64,000 bases of DNA from Massospora cicadina (Eukaryota; Entomophthoromycota; Entomophthoromycetes; Entomophthorales; Entomophthoraceae). Location: NCBI GenBank assembly GCA_022478985.1, contig JAKSZP010009632.1, positions 1-64,000 of the forward strand. The letters run 5' to 3'. The notes under the pieces were generated by a model, which was not told where the DNA came from, searched no databases, and worked only from the letters and a program-made list of their open reading frames with translations. A program made the translations under genes and the position numbers. Positions 32,241-43,770 of this stretch are shown here, one piece after another; the stretch's first letter is position 1; each line of letters opens with the position of its first letter.

Positions 32241-34040
32241 GCAAATGCATTAAATTTTTATTTGGCGTTAGTTATTGCGTTTTTTCTGAAGGTACAAAAA
32301 TGTTCATTTAAGTTTTTAAATGTATATTTGCGCAAAATTATAGAGCTGGTATTGTTTATTCTTAAACTAGTATGAGTTTGCTTGGTTGTTTAATTGTAGC
32401 ATTTAGACAAGTACGAGTGCTGCATATCTATCTCTGCCTTAAAACCCATTTTGCATTTTATCTGCTTTTGTGTAAATAATTTATTGTTTAAGTTAAATGC
32501 AATACATATTGTACTTTTGTTGGAAGCATTTGTAAAAAATCAAGATTTGAACGATTTTTATGCGTAGAAAAATGTACTTAAAATGCCGACAATATTTATT
32601 GATACTGTTTCTTACATAATTAAAGCAAGCTTGTTGAGCGTCTGTTACGGTGAATTTCGGTTGAGCTTACAACCCTTAGCAAGGCTGAAGCTACTATAAT
32701 TTGTGAAGTTTAAAATAAACAAAATTTTGAGGGAGACTATAAAGTAATTAAATATAAGGTTTCTATTACATTGCTAAATATTGTTAAAAAATTTAATTTA
32801 TGATGAAATATTAAATTTAGTAAAGGACATAAAGCAACTTTGGAACTAATTGAATAGATTTATTTGTTTAAACTTATGGAACTATATTTATAAATTGTTT
32901 AAGTTAATGTAAGCTTAATATTTAGAAAGTCTTTATATTGCTCATTTAACTTATAGCTTACATTTATTAGTTACTTTACTTCAGCTGTAGTTTTATTTGT
33001 TAGATTTTATCAAAATGGTATTAATAGTTATATATAATTTTTCTTAGTTAAAGATAAAAGCCTTTTTAATAGGTAGGATTTTTATTAAAATATATGATTA
33101 TATTAGTGTCTTAGGCTATGTCCTGATTTAGCTTTAAGAATAACTTTAAATTATAAAAAATAAAATCGATAAATTAAGAAAGCTATTATTATTATGAATG
33201 AGTTTTAATAGAGATTTCTTTTTTTGGCCTTAAAAAGAGCCTGATATTATTACATATAAACAGCATCATATTTCTAGTATTCAATTAACCCTTTCACTAA
33301 TTTTTAAAAAAACTCCATTTTATGACCCTTAATTTTTGCAAAAATTTCTTAGCCAATGTTCACACTTTTTGTAATCACTTTGGTTTTTGTCTGCAACACA
33401 AATATTCAATAAATTTTGAAATATATGTAAATCTCAGTTTTTGGATGCATATATGCGTTTTTAGATTTGTATCACCCCCATTTTTTAGACACATATATGC
33501 ATTAAATCATTAAAAAAGGTTTATCTACAAATTGATAAGCCAATTTTTAAATAAGTAAAATTAAACCCTTCTCGTTAGCGCAAAAACAAAAGGCATAAGG
33601 AACCCTTACAAAAAGCCTATTTAACCTCTCACCATATTAAATTAATCTTATACCTATCTTCACATAGTAGAGGGGAAAGTTGTATGTAGAGGGCAGCTTG
33701 TTCTTGCCCTTGCTCCCAATAGAAACTGTTTCAGAGCTGCTAAAATGAGTTAAGGCACACTTCTAGATGCAAATCAAATAGACAAAAGTATGTTTTGATT
33801 TCAAAGATAGTTATCAGTATAATAAGCATCATGAAAAAGCAAAATATCACTTAGTAAATACTTAAAAGCTTATTAGACCCTTGAGTGCCTGAGTTGGTAT
33901 ACCAATTATAATCATATTGAGCTAATCTAAGATGCATTAATATTACTTTAAATGTGTTACTCATATATAAAGCAAACACTTCCAATCAAGCTTATACTAT
34001 AAGTAAATTTTTAAGAAATTATTGATTAGTTTTTTTAATT
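32241..34040. other. AT-rich intergenic DNA without recognised genes
   Basis: Long T- and A-rich stretches with stops in all frames; the longest frames are about 65 codons and of biased composition. A second box-C-like ATGATGA near 32,800 lacks a partner CTGA within 100 nt. I see no tRNA, transposon ends or repeats here. Confidence 0.6.
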
Positions 34041-34910
34041 TTCTTTAGTATTCACTTGATCTCACTTTTGAGCAAGTTTTATAAAAGTTTATTTTACCAC
34101 TGCCATCTGGCCACATCCATTTTCCTATTTATACCCTCAGATCCACCACCTGATGTTCCAGTGTGGGGCAGCGGTGCTCCACCACCTAGCATTTTCTGCC
34201 CTGCAGGCAAACACATTCAGACAGGCTTGAATAGCCTGTCAACCTCTTCCAGCCAATTTGTCCCCTACATGACTTAACATTCAACATTGTGTGCATCCAC
34301 TCTTCTCACCCCCATCTTTTAGTCCTCTCTCATTCCAATATTTGATTTTACCTCTGAGTTGACTATAGGTGTTTATTCCTGCATGCTGACAAAGCAATAG
34401 TCAAACTTGCCACTGCTGCATCAGACTGACTGCTTTATAAATTTTTACCCTTTTAAGGGCTATTTTGATATAGGCTTCCAGATGAAGGAGGATGCTGCAG
34501 CAGTGGCTTTGGCTTCCCTAATTTATAAAAATACTCTCATTCCTACTACTCATACTCACCTCCAATAACACTGGTGGTATCATTTGTATCTCTCCCTTTC
34601 CACCTCCCTCTTCAAATTTTATATAAACAGTTGAAGGCAGGGCTTTTGGCTTATAGCACTCATCCCAACCTTATCTTCACTGTTCCATCTGGTGCAGAGT
34701 GCCTTGCTGCCCCTTATGCCACTGCCACTATAATCCCACACCACCCTGCCATAGCACAACAAATCTCCCCTCATACTTATATTGCAGTGGCACCAGAGTA
34801 TTTCTTTTATGCATATTGATAAAAGTTACCAAATTTGTTCCCTCTGTTTTAGGTTTGACTGTTCAAATGATCATGCCCTTAAGCTATGACCTCTGATATA
34901 GCTTCTGAAC
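34041..34910 (+). pseudogene. Fragment of gag-like gene related to element I
   Basis: 34,134-34,277 reads DVPVWGSG, then PPSIFCPAGKHIQTGL.S, matching 54,840-54,950 (PVWGSG, PPSIFCLTGKRAQTGLASPP). 34,450-34,520 (YFDIGFQMKEDAAAVALAS) matches YFDLGFTCKADAATAAT at 55,155. 34,630-34,760 (KAGLLAY..NLIFTVPSGAECLAAPYATATI) matches EGLATYGSNLILHFMVPNGAAHLAG at 55,330. Frames shift several times. The copy stops next to the LTR starting at 34,916, so it was probably an element-I relative cut by element F. Confidence 0.65.
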
Positions 34911-34915
34911 TCATC

Positions 34916-35667
34916 TGTTGGATTTTAGGTACAGAAGATACTCGCTTAGTGCTTATTCCACTGAAATCTAACAATGGGGGTTGATACCACAATTATAATA
35001 AAAATACTTAAGCTTTAGAAACTTAGAAAATTAGGATTTTCAAAGTTTTATTAAGCCAGCCAGGGATAAAGAAAAATGTATCCCTCAATCTTAGATCATT
35101 CAGTATTTAACTGTATCAAGGTTTGAGAGAAATTCAATAATAAGTTCAGAATAGCTTAGACTAATCCAAAAAGGAAATATATGAAGTTAGCCTATTGAAA
35201 CTCAGAAAACTCACTTCATTTAGGCTGAACAATAAATGGGGGATTATTTTAAGCAAGATATAAGTGTGTGGTAATGACTTAATATTTTAGCCAATCCCCA
35301 TTCACAAAAATCATTGCATCTTGGGGGACCCCTGCCACACCTAAAAAGGGGGTGATCTCCACATAGGTGCTTGAATAGGACTGGTAGGGGCTGGGAGATC
35401 CATCAATGGACACCCCAGAGTCCGCTGCAAAGTCAGAGTAATCTGACTGCTAAATTTAGTGTTAATTGCCCACAAGGTATTTAAACTAGTGTTACCCCTA
35501 TTGGTGGGGTTTTGCCAAGAATTGTCCGGGGACTTTTGGACATTTCATCATTATTATTTAAATTGTTATCATTATTGCATACTAGTAAGTGTCTGACATT
35601 TCCCCTTATTGGCTGATTTGGACCCACAATAGTTTTATCTTGTATCTAGAAGGGCAAATTTCTGACA
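34916..35667 (-). repeat. Element F 3' LTR (divergent)
   Basis: It starts TGTTGGATTTTAGG on the left and ends AATTTCTGACA on the right. It is directly followed by CCCCCC, the complement of a GAGGGGGGGATG polypurine tract. Phrases such as GTTTTGCCAAGAATTG and GGGGGACCCCTGCCACACC correspond to GTTCCACCAAGAATTG and GGGACCTTCTCCACCCC in the 5' LTR. Confidence 0.65.
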
Positions 35668-36585
35668 TCCCCCCCTCAAGAATGTTGGGAGGAGAATAGG
35701 GCTGTAGGAATCAGCCATGAACCTTAATTAATAGTAACTCCAGTAACAAGGGATTTTGATGGTTTACTCCTCTCCTCACTTGTAATTGATTATAAAAGGG
35801 CCTTTTCAAATGGACCCAAGTTTCTTCCTTCTAGGGGTGATACAATTGTGATATTAAAGCACCTAGTCAGATACTTGAAAGGAAAGAAGAGGGTCCTGGG
35901 CTCACTAGTGGCTTGACCCTCTTTTGTGACAGACTTTGCCAAGTTGGTCATCAGTTCTGATTGCAACTGTATGATGTGCTGGGCTAACTTCTTCATAGCT
36001 TGCTCAGAATCTGTCTTATCAGTGAAGATATCTTTTGCTAGTAAAGCTGGGACCCCAGGTTCTCATCCATAAAATACTCAGAAAGGTAATATTTTAAGAA
36101 TCTGGTGATAGCTGATGCAGTACGCTATGAGAGCACTGGATAAGTAGAAGTTCCAATGAAGAGGGTCTGAAGAGGCTATATTTCTTAAGATAAAGACCAA
36201 GGTTCCATTAGTTCTTTCAACAGTACCATTGGTGAAGAGATTGTAAGGGGCTGAGAAAGGTTTTGGGCTCCCATAGAGGTGGCTAGAATCTTGACTACTA
36301 TGGAGGTAAAGTTATTTCATTGTCATTAAAAAGAAATTGAGGGCAACCATGCTGGATGAGAACATTTTGATGGAGGAAGGTGGCAGTGGCTTTGCCCATC
36401 TAAGCTGGAAGAGCCACAGCCTTAACCTATTTGGTAAACTGATCAATCCATACCAATATATTAATTTCCACCCATAGTTTGGGGTAGAGGGCCAACCACA
36501 TCTAGGTTTATTGTGTGAAAGGGATTTTGCAGAGTGGTAGGTTGATATTGATACCTGGTTTTAAAGCTGAATTGCTTTTTACATG
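35668..36585 (-). pseudogene. Element F integrase core and C-terminus, broken
   Basis: The minus-strand frame at 35,790-35,996 (KKLAQHIIQLQSELMTNLAKSVTKEGQATSE) is collinear with the integrase tail of H and C. The GPF module (NLGPFE) lies next to it. The core region near 36,230-36,500 retains a VGP-like start and KP-rich phrases in several frames. Element G begins at 36,586. Confidence 0.72.
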
Positions 36586-37677
36586 TGCTAAGATTTAGGG
36601 GCTTTGCTGCTTGTTCACAAATAATAACCCTAATTTATAACTGCACAGGTTTGGTTTGTGCATTCTTCACGCTTTCTGATAATATATGATTGTTGATTGA
36701 TAAATAGTATGGAGACTATTATCCATAGCTAAATAGATAATTAGTTTCTGGTACAACTCTTGATTGGAATTCCCCTCAAAATACTCTAAATGTCTTCAGT
36801 AGGGATTTATATCCTTATCCGCCTAACTTGATCCATGCTCAGATCCTAATTTACAGCCTTTCCTCTGGTGATATGAATTTGGCAGCAATTACCATCTCAG
36901 CTCAGATTCTCTTCTAAGGATCCTCAATCCTTACTCTTTATCCTTCTAAAGAGTCCCCATTTAAAGCACACAGCAATAATTTCCTGAAGATGAATAGAAC
37001 TAATAATGAATCCTGCTAATTTTTGGTCTTTATTAAAGTGAATTATCAGGGGAATCTATAGAGGGAATTCAGCGCCCAACCCTCAGTTGGTGCCTCAGCC
37101 ATGAAATGGCAACTGTTGCTGTTGAATTACTCTTCATAATCTCATCAGCAATGGTCTTCCCTATCCTGGTTAGGATTTCTTTGTCAGAATTCCTTAAGAC
37201 CTAAAATGGAAAAGTCAGAAAACGTGTCCCTAACGTTTTCACTAAATCTCAGTGAACCAACCATATTTGGCAAGTGACCTGCTTTGGTAATGAGACTTGT
37301 TACCCATTATAGAAGGTCATGAACTAAATAATCAATTCTCTAGTTGCAGGTGGCATCACTTGCCTCACAACTTGCTCCTTAAATTTCCAATCAGTTGGTG
37401 ATGAAACCTGACCAATCTAATTGGTACACCTGATAGTTAATAATCAAATACCTATCAGATGCCCCCATTTTATTGGCAACTCTTCCTGATGAGATCTTAA
37501 GCATTTACCTGAATCAATCCCTGACAGATATGATCCAAATGAATTACCTAAAATCCCCTGAACATTTTTAACCCAAAATTGGGGTCAACCAATATCCAAT
37601 TCACTTGCTATAGGGAATTATCCCCTAGCAATCCATGGTAATCTAGATGGCTGAAAAGGTGGGAAAAAATCTCAACA
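36586..37677 (-). repeat. Element G 3' LTR
   Basis: 1092 bp, TGCTAAGATTTAGGGG on the left and AAATCTCAACA on the right. It pairs with 44,751-45,834; shared stretches include AACTGCACAGGTTTGGTTTG and ATCCTTATCCGCC. The right edge is followed by the complement of a polypurine tract. Confidence 0.87.
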
Positions 37678-37692
37678 CATCCCCCTCTTGCC

Positions 37693-39430
37693 TAGATTTC
37701 CAGTGAGAATATGATTGGGACAGGAGAGTACTTCCTCAGGAACCAGGTCAGATTTTTCTTGGGTTCTAGCAGAGCACAGTCAATCTGTACTCAACGCTAC
37801 TCAGGACAACCTTTGGCATGCTGTTCTCTTCCTCTTCCTCCTCACTACTGCCTACTAAGATCATGGTCCCCACAACCTTTTGTCATGACAGGATAATCAA
37901 TTTATTTGTGATGATACTGATCCTGGGATCCAGTTTCCCCTATCAGGCCATATATCATGCTGTCATATTCAGGATTATTGATCCAGCGTCCTCAATTTCC
38001 TGATCTTTCTCCTCATCCTTGACAGGAGGTTCTTGCCATTGATGTTTGTTTTGCAGTGCAATTGAGAATGTTTATTTAAATTTGCTCTTGTTGTTTTCTC
38101 AAAATAACTTATTAGCTCATATCATTCTTAATTTTTCTCTGAAAAGCTTATTTCAATAATTTTGAGATTAATTTCTCCAAAATTGGCTTGATTGATTTTA
38201 AAGTGCATAATGTCAACTATTATAAAAGTCCAACATCCCCCCTCTTGTCCAGCTCATATGTCAAATTAAGAATTTTGGTACCAACAACTGCTCAACAGCA
38301 TGTCTACTAAAGATGTTCAGCTCTTTCAACTGAAGAGTTGATCTGCACAAAAGAACCTCTTCTATGGGCCCTCTATGACTCATACTCCTAGTCTAGTACC
38401 CATAGCCAGTCCTTCCATGGAATTACCAGAAACAGTATCCAATCCCAATGAAACCAGGTTAGCAATCATTTTGAATGACTTGCAACCAATCCTCCTTCTG
38501 TCATCAATTACCAAGTTAGATTAATAAACTCTCCTGGATTTGGCTATATTCACAAATACTCCTACAATAATCATCAAGCCTTCTGAAGCAATGCCCTCCA
38601 CTCTTGATTGATTGTTCCTTGTCAGATATGACTTGCTTCCAGAGTTCCTTTTCTGACTTGGCCAGTTTTTACAAACCAGCTTTTCTATCAACTGAACTAG
38701 TCATCAGAAACTTCAAACATTTTGAACTCCCCCATGCAGAATTGAGGACACAAGTAACTGAGGCTCTATCCATAGCTCTGAACCCCTCAGATCTCAAGAA
38801 TGTCCTAATCAAGATGTTGCAGCCTATACTCTTTGCTTTGCTGGCCAAGTTCTTCAAAGTTGGGCCATAAAGCTTCCACCCTCTCCTGGCTTTCATTACT
38901 CATTCTTCTTTCACTTCCAAGAAGCTTGTAATCATTGTCTGCAGAATATCATCCACTCCCTGCATGACTATCTCATTTCTGGTGCATACCATTGGTGCCT
39001 TCCCTTGATGGCTTTGATTGGGGGCATGATTTGGCAACCCCCACCTAGTATCCCTTGCTCAATGCCAGCTCATATGTCCAATATTCTTGACAAAGCCCAT
39101 TGGCAAGTGCTCAAGACCAATCTTCTGGCTCCGGTGCCACATTTTGATTACTAAAAGTTATTTTCTGACTGCTTCTTCTTGTTCTGTTGCTTCCCTCCCT
39201 GATCTGAGGTATCACGTTTGGCAAGTACTGAAATTTCCATCTCTCTTTCCCTAGTCATGTTCTCACAGAGATCAGCCTCTGCTTAATGAACTTAGCTATA
39301 AATAGGTCTAGCCCTTGTTAGCAACTGATCTCACATAGATTTTGATAGTTTGTTTACTCCTACTGCAATACATCCTCCTCTCTCAAGAGGTGACACTGGC
39401 AGAATCATCCCCAAGTTGAGGATAACCAAT
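37693..39430 (-). other. Element G 3' internal region of unknown content
   Basis: It lies between the 3' LTR and the left internal repeat. The longest frame (38,604-38,870, plus, 88 codons) and its minus-strand shadow are not recognisable. C- and T-rich phrases dominate on the plus strand. It may be decayed coding sequence or an untranslated tail; nothing more is supported. Confidence 0.45.
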
Positions 39431-39850
39431 AAAAATTATAAAAATATATCTTTTTTCTGTGCGTTTTATATTTTTTTCCCACTAAATATTTTTATCATTA
39501 TTTTATTTTTTTATTTTTATATGGGACATGACCTTCACTCAGTTTAGTGCTCTATCTTTTTTTATTCATTCCACCAAACTGGTTCCAAGGTATATCTAGT
39601 ACTAAAAAAAAAAACTGGTTCCAAGGTATACTTAGATCTACCAGTTTTCTATGGTATAGAGGTCTTATTTTTTAAGACTTAACCATCTATTTTGGTTCAG
39701 CGGTCCTTTTTTTGACTCAACTAAATCATCAGGACATATCCATCTTAATGGTTCAGTTGTCCTTTGGGAACACACTTTTACTATTTTTTCATTGATCCAA
39801 AGCTTCAAATATTTATCATGAACTCAATTCACTATCCTTCCACCTAAGAG
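39431..39850. repeat. Element G internal direct repeat, left copy
   Basis: Similar to 43,440-43,770 over about 300 bp, for example CCAAACTGGTTCCAAGGTATA against CCAAACTGTTCCAAGGTATA, GGTTCAGCGGTCCT against GGTTCAGTGGTCCT, and GTTCAGTTGTCCTTTGGGAACA against GTTCAGTGGTCCTTTGGGAACA. Identity is roughly 75 percent by eye. The two copies flank the pol part of G. Confidence 0.6.
39595..39613 (+). mobile_element. Mini-retroposon copy 2, extremely 5'-truncated
   Basis: The insertion TCTAGTACT plus about ten A interrupts the left internal repeat of G and is flanked by a perfect 17-bp duplication ACTGGTTCCAAGGTATA (39,578-39,594 and 39,614-39,630). The undisturbed site is seen in the other repeat copy near 43,545. 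TCTAGTACTAAAA is exactly the 3' end of the copy at 59,516-59,565. Confidence 0.75.
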
Positions 39851-41800
39851 GTTCTCGATGGAATAGGCGTCCATCGCCATCTTGGCAATAATCTCAAATG
39901 GACCCAACCACATTGCATCTAACTTGACACTTTTCCTGAAACCATGGGTATCACAATAGGCAACTTAATCACCTATTTGGTATTCTGATAAGGCTTGTCA
40001 GTTCTTATCAATCATCATTTTTGCTTTAATCCTTTTCTTCAAGGTCATATCAACTACTTGCAATTGCATTTCAATAAGGATGTTTGACAATCAGATCATT
40101 TTCTTAGCACTCATCCCAGATGTTGGTTCCATAACTGAATATAGAATTGGCGGCAACACGGCCTTCCTTCCATATAATAACTCAAATGGTGTTTTTCCCA
40201 TCGCTGTATGATGACTTATGTTGTATGCAAACATCACCAAACTAAGGTATGTTCATCATGCAAAAGTTCTCCCTATGACCAGCTTCCTCAGTATCGCAGC
40301 TAGAATTCCATTGACCCACTCTACCAGTCTGTTTGACTTGGCTGGTAAGGTAAAGACACAACTCCTCAGATCCCCATTATTTCATTTAGTATCAGTATCA
40401 TATGAGATGTAAAATTTGTTCCATTATAACTCATTAAGACCTGTGGGCATCCATGGCGGTATAACACATGATCCAGGATAAACCTTGCAGTTCTTGTAGT
40501 AACTACTTTTGCCAGGGCCTTTGTCTTGAACCATCTCATCAGATGGTTGATTGCAACTATGATGTATTTGACTCCCCAGTACTCATGGTTAATGGTACCA
40601 TCATATCTGTCAGGATTACTAACTAAATGGCATATTTGGATGCGTCAGATCACAGAAACTAATCCTGATATGACCAAAAAGCCCAAACTTTTATCAGAGA
40701 TAATCCCAACCTAAGTTAACAATTATCAAAGTTGGAGATCAATCCCAATTTGACCAAAAAGCTAAACCTCTGTTGAGGATAATCTCTGACAAAAGTCAAT
40801 AATTATCAAAGTCAGAGATCAAACCCAAATGAAACAGTCAAATCATGCTTCCTCAGAGCTACCTAATACTGGGGTTCAAACCCAAGCCATGAGATGAGCA
40901 CAAGCAATTTAACTAAGATAATTGGGCTGCCACTGAATCCCAAATTTTTTTATATTAGATCTAGTCTTGGGCTGCCTAGATTTTCCCTGAAACACCTCCC
41001 AAATTACACTTATATAGCTGGTATTAAGCTAATAAACTTTATTCTTTTTCTCCTTTTCACAATTTTAAGTAAAAATTGATATATTTTTATTAGGAATTGC
41101 CTCAGATGTAGTATCTGGAAAGAGACTTCTTGACCATGTAGAAGCAAAAACAGGCAATTCAACACCCTGAAACTTCAGGTATGATGGCCTCAAAATATCG
41201 AGGGGTACAAGGTATTACACCTGTGGTCCTGACAACATCAATGGACACTGTATGCTAGGCAAATCCAGGGTGGATCAGTCAATATCCGGTCATGTTCTTG
41301 TGAGACTTGTACATCTGATACTCCACACAACAAGCCAGATACTCCGCTACATCATAGTTGATGGACTCCCAGTAATAATACTGTTGTATGTGATTAGTCA
41401 TCTTCCTCAGGCCTCCATGCCTGACAACCTTATGCATGGCTACAATGATAGCCACTCATTCTGACAGCTTTGAAAATAGTAATCATTTTCCATCAATCAT
41501 TTTGAAAACTTTTCCATCCATGGTATCAGTATTTTCTATCTCTTTCCAAAGCACACCTTGTATTTTTTAGGGCTCATTTCCAATTTCTCCTTCAACTATT
41601 CTATGGAATAGCTCATCCGCTTGCTGGTATACCACTTGGACCATTGGTAACCTTGATAAACCATCCACATTCTGATGAGAAGCTCCAGCTTGGTGGACTA
41701 TCTCATAATAATAAGCCTGTAGCTTTAATGCCCATTGGGCCAGTCATTCTTCCAGTTCTCTTAAATTGTGTAGCTAATGCAAAAAGGAGTGGTCCGTCAC
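39851..41800 (-). pseudogene. Element G integrase and RNase H linker, heavily decayed
   Basis: By position between RNase H and the 3' end of pol this should be integrase. Phrases such as the complement of GGACCCAACCACAT near 39,900, and a zinc-finger-like region near 41,250-41,450, are compatible, but stops and shifts prevent a firm motif list. The catalytic triad cannot be traced. Confidence 0.45.
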
Positions 41801-41816
41801 CACTTTGAAGTGCATT

Positions 41817-42197
41817 TCATGAATATATATACCCAAACTTTTTACATGCATAAATTACTGCAAGGCATTCATGCTCAGTCATAGTATAATAGCTCTCAGC
41901 TCCTGAGAGTGTCCAGCTCACATATGCTACTGGATGCTTGTCCCTGAGTTCATCCACTTGGCTGAGAATGGTTCCAATTGCCATTAATGAAGCATCAGTA
42001 TGTATTATAAATTCTTGATCAAAATTCAGATATTTTGATATTGGAGAATCTATCAAATACTGGAATAATTTGATGTAAGAACTCTGGGCCTCTTCATTCC
42101 AAACAGATTCTTTTTTCAGATCCTTCAGAAAATGTAATAGGGGCTTGGAAATTCTCATAAAATCCTGTATGAATCCTAAATAGTATCTGACCATTTC
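41817..42197 (-). pseudogene. Element G RNase H
   Basis: The minus-strand frame begins MVRYYLGFIQDFMRISKPLL (RT connection), then FIIHTDASLMAIGTILSQVDE (first Asp), HPVAYVSWTLSGAESYYTMTEHECLAVIYACKKF (Glu in TEHE). It is closest to element D among the copies here. A SINE sits directly upstream at 42,213 and separates it from RT. Confidence 0.8.
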
Positions 42198-42212
42198 AAA
42201 AGAACAATTGGA

Positions 42213-42496
42213 AGGGGGTGGAAGGCGGGTCAGTAGGGCGTACAGCTACCAACCTGAAGGTTGCAGGTTCGATTCCCACCCTTTGCACATCAATCAGGGT
42301 GCCAGCTGAAGGAAGCTATTGGCGGTTAGTAGGTCTAATAACATGAAAACCTTACCCATGATGTAACCAGAAAAATTTGAGTCCCAATCTGGAGGTGGAA
42401 AAACTTTCTTTGATGGAGTTGACCCTGTTCAGTTTTCATGTCATTTCTTTCTTTCAGTAATGTCTGTCCCCTGGTTGGCTTGCCTCAGTTAAATAA
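42213..42496 (+). mobile_element. tRNA-derived SINE with 15-bp target duplication
   Basis: A 284-bp insertion in the RT of G, flanked by AAAAGAACAATTGGA (42,198-42,212 and 42,497-42,511). The head is tRNA-like: an A-box-like GGTCAGTAGGGCG and a perfect B box GGTTCGATTCC (42,266-42,276), both internal promoter parts for RNA polymerase III. A CTACCAA stretch with flanking pairs resembles an anticodon loop (anticodon ACC if so). A 200-bp unrelated body follows and the end is TTAAATAA plus A. No second copy is visible in the window. Confidence 0.85.
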
Positions 42497-42511
42497 AAAA
42501 GAACAATTGGA

Positions 42512-43358
42512 TATCTCAGATACTTTTTGGCACAGTCATTCACTCTATGGCTTCAATTTTCTGGGCTTGCAGCTGCAGTCCACTAGAGTTGATAATGAAT
42601 CACAGATACTCTAACTCTTTCTTTGAGAAGTGGCACTTCCTTAGCCTAATCTTTAGGTTAGCCACAGACAGTCTCTTAAAGACCTCTTCCAAGTGTTGTA
42701 AATGGTCAGTAAATGTCCTACTAAACACATTTATATTATCCAAGTACATCAGGACGCATGATAACTTCAGGTTATTCAATATGGTGTCCATGGCCCTCTG
42801 GAACGTCACAGGCGCATTGCATAGACCTTGGGGCATCCTTGTCAGTTGATACAGCCCTGTGCAGTGATAATCGAGCATTTCTCTTAGTCTTCCATTAGCA
42901 AATTAATTTGCCAATATCCAGATATTAGATCCATTGTGGAGAAATAATTTGCTTCTTTAAATCAATACAATGCATCGTTGATTTATAGTAGTGGATACAA
43001 ATCCTTCTTTGTAATCTTATTCAGCTTCCAATAATAAATCACCACCTGATTAGAGCCACCCTTTTTCTTCACAATTAGGATAGGGCTCGCCCAGGGACTC
43101 AACAACGGAACTAGAAGCCCATGCTTCACTAGTTTATTGATTTCTTCCTCCACTACTGCTTTAGCCACCTTTGACCATCAAACGTGTCTCATTCTTATCA
43201 GCAAATTTTTCTCTGGTTTTGACTTTATGTATTACATTTCTTGAACATACTAAATTATGGTTGTCCTGAGCAAATACTTCCCAATACTTGTCAAATAATT
43301 TGAGCACCTCCTCCTGCTGTCTGTCCATCAGATCAGTGAGTTGCTCTTGATGGAACAA
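42512..43358 (-). pseudogene. Element G reverse transcriptase, broken
   Basis: Minus-strand frames: 43,161-43,358 (linker, EEVLKLFDKYWEVFAQDNHNL), 42,983-43,168 (EEEINKLVKHGLLVPLLSPWASPILIVKKKGG, then YWKLNKITKKDLYPLL) and 42,600-42,878 (QLTRMPQGLCNAPVTFQRAMD, then CVLMYLDNINVFSRTF). Motif C is YLDN instead of YLDD. Motif A lies in the shifted gap near 42,890-42,960 (MDL-ISGYWQ-like in another frame). Inactive. Confidence 0.8.
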
Positions 43359-43439
43359 TAGATTAATACTCTCAGTAACTCATGCTGACTATTCCATCTC
43401 ATTGAAGGTCCCAAAATCATGGAATTCTTGATATTTATA

Positions 43440-43770
43440 TAGATTTATCTTTTTTTATCTATTTTTTGTATTTCTCTTTTTGCAATGGGTTTAACCTACA
43501 ATTATGTCTGAGGTCCTTCTTTTCCCCTTCATCCAAACTGTTCCAAGGTATACTTTGACCTACCAGCTTTCATGGTTCAAAAGTTTATTCCTTTAAGATT
43601 TAACCATATAATTTGGTTCAGTGGTCCTCTTTTAGGACTTAACCAGATTATTAAGACATAGCCATTTTAATAGTTCAGTGGTCCTTTGGGAACATTGCAA
43701 TTATTCTCTTTTAGATCCAATACTTTCAGTTTTTTGTATTAACCTTCTTCACTATATGACCAGCAGCGCT
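43440..43770. repeat. Element G internal direct repeat, right copy
   Basis: Counterpart of 39,431-39,850 and free of the A-tailed insertion present there (CAAACTGTTCCAAGGTATACTTTGACC is continuous). It lies between the RT linker and the presumed gag region. Its function is unknown; it may be an ancient LTR of a nested element or a duplicated linker. Confidence 0.55.

Noticed and set aside
32800..32900. Second C/D snoRNA starting at ATGATGA
   Set aside because: No CTGA partner at a suitable distance and no flanking stem.
38604..38870. 88-codon plus-strand frame inside element G
   Set aside because: Antisense to the element, no recognised domain, and overlapped by a minus-strand frame of similar length.
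42213..42290. Functional tRNA gene
   Set aside because: A and B boxes are present, but the acceptor stem does not close and the unit continues into a 200-bp body with target duplications, which defines a SINE.
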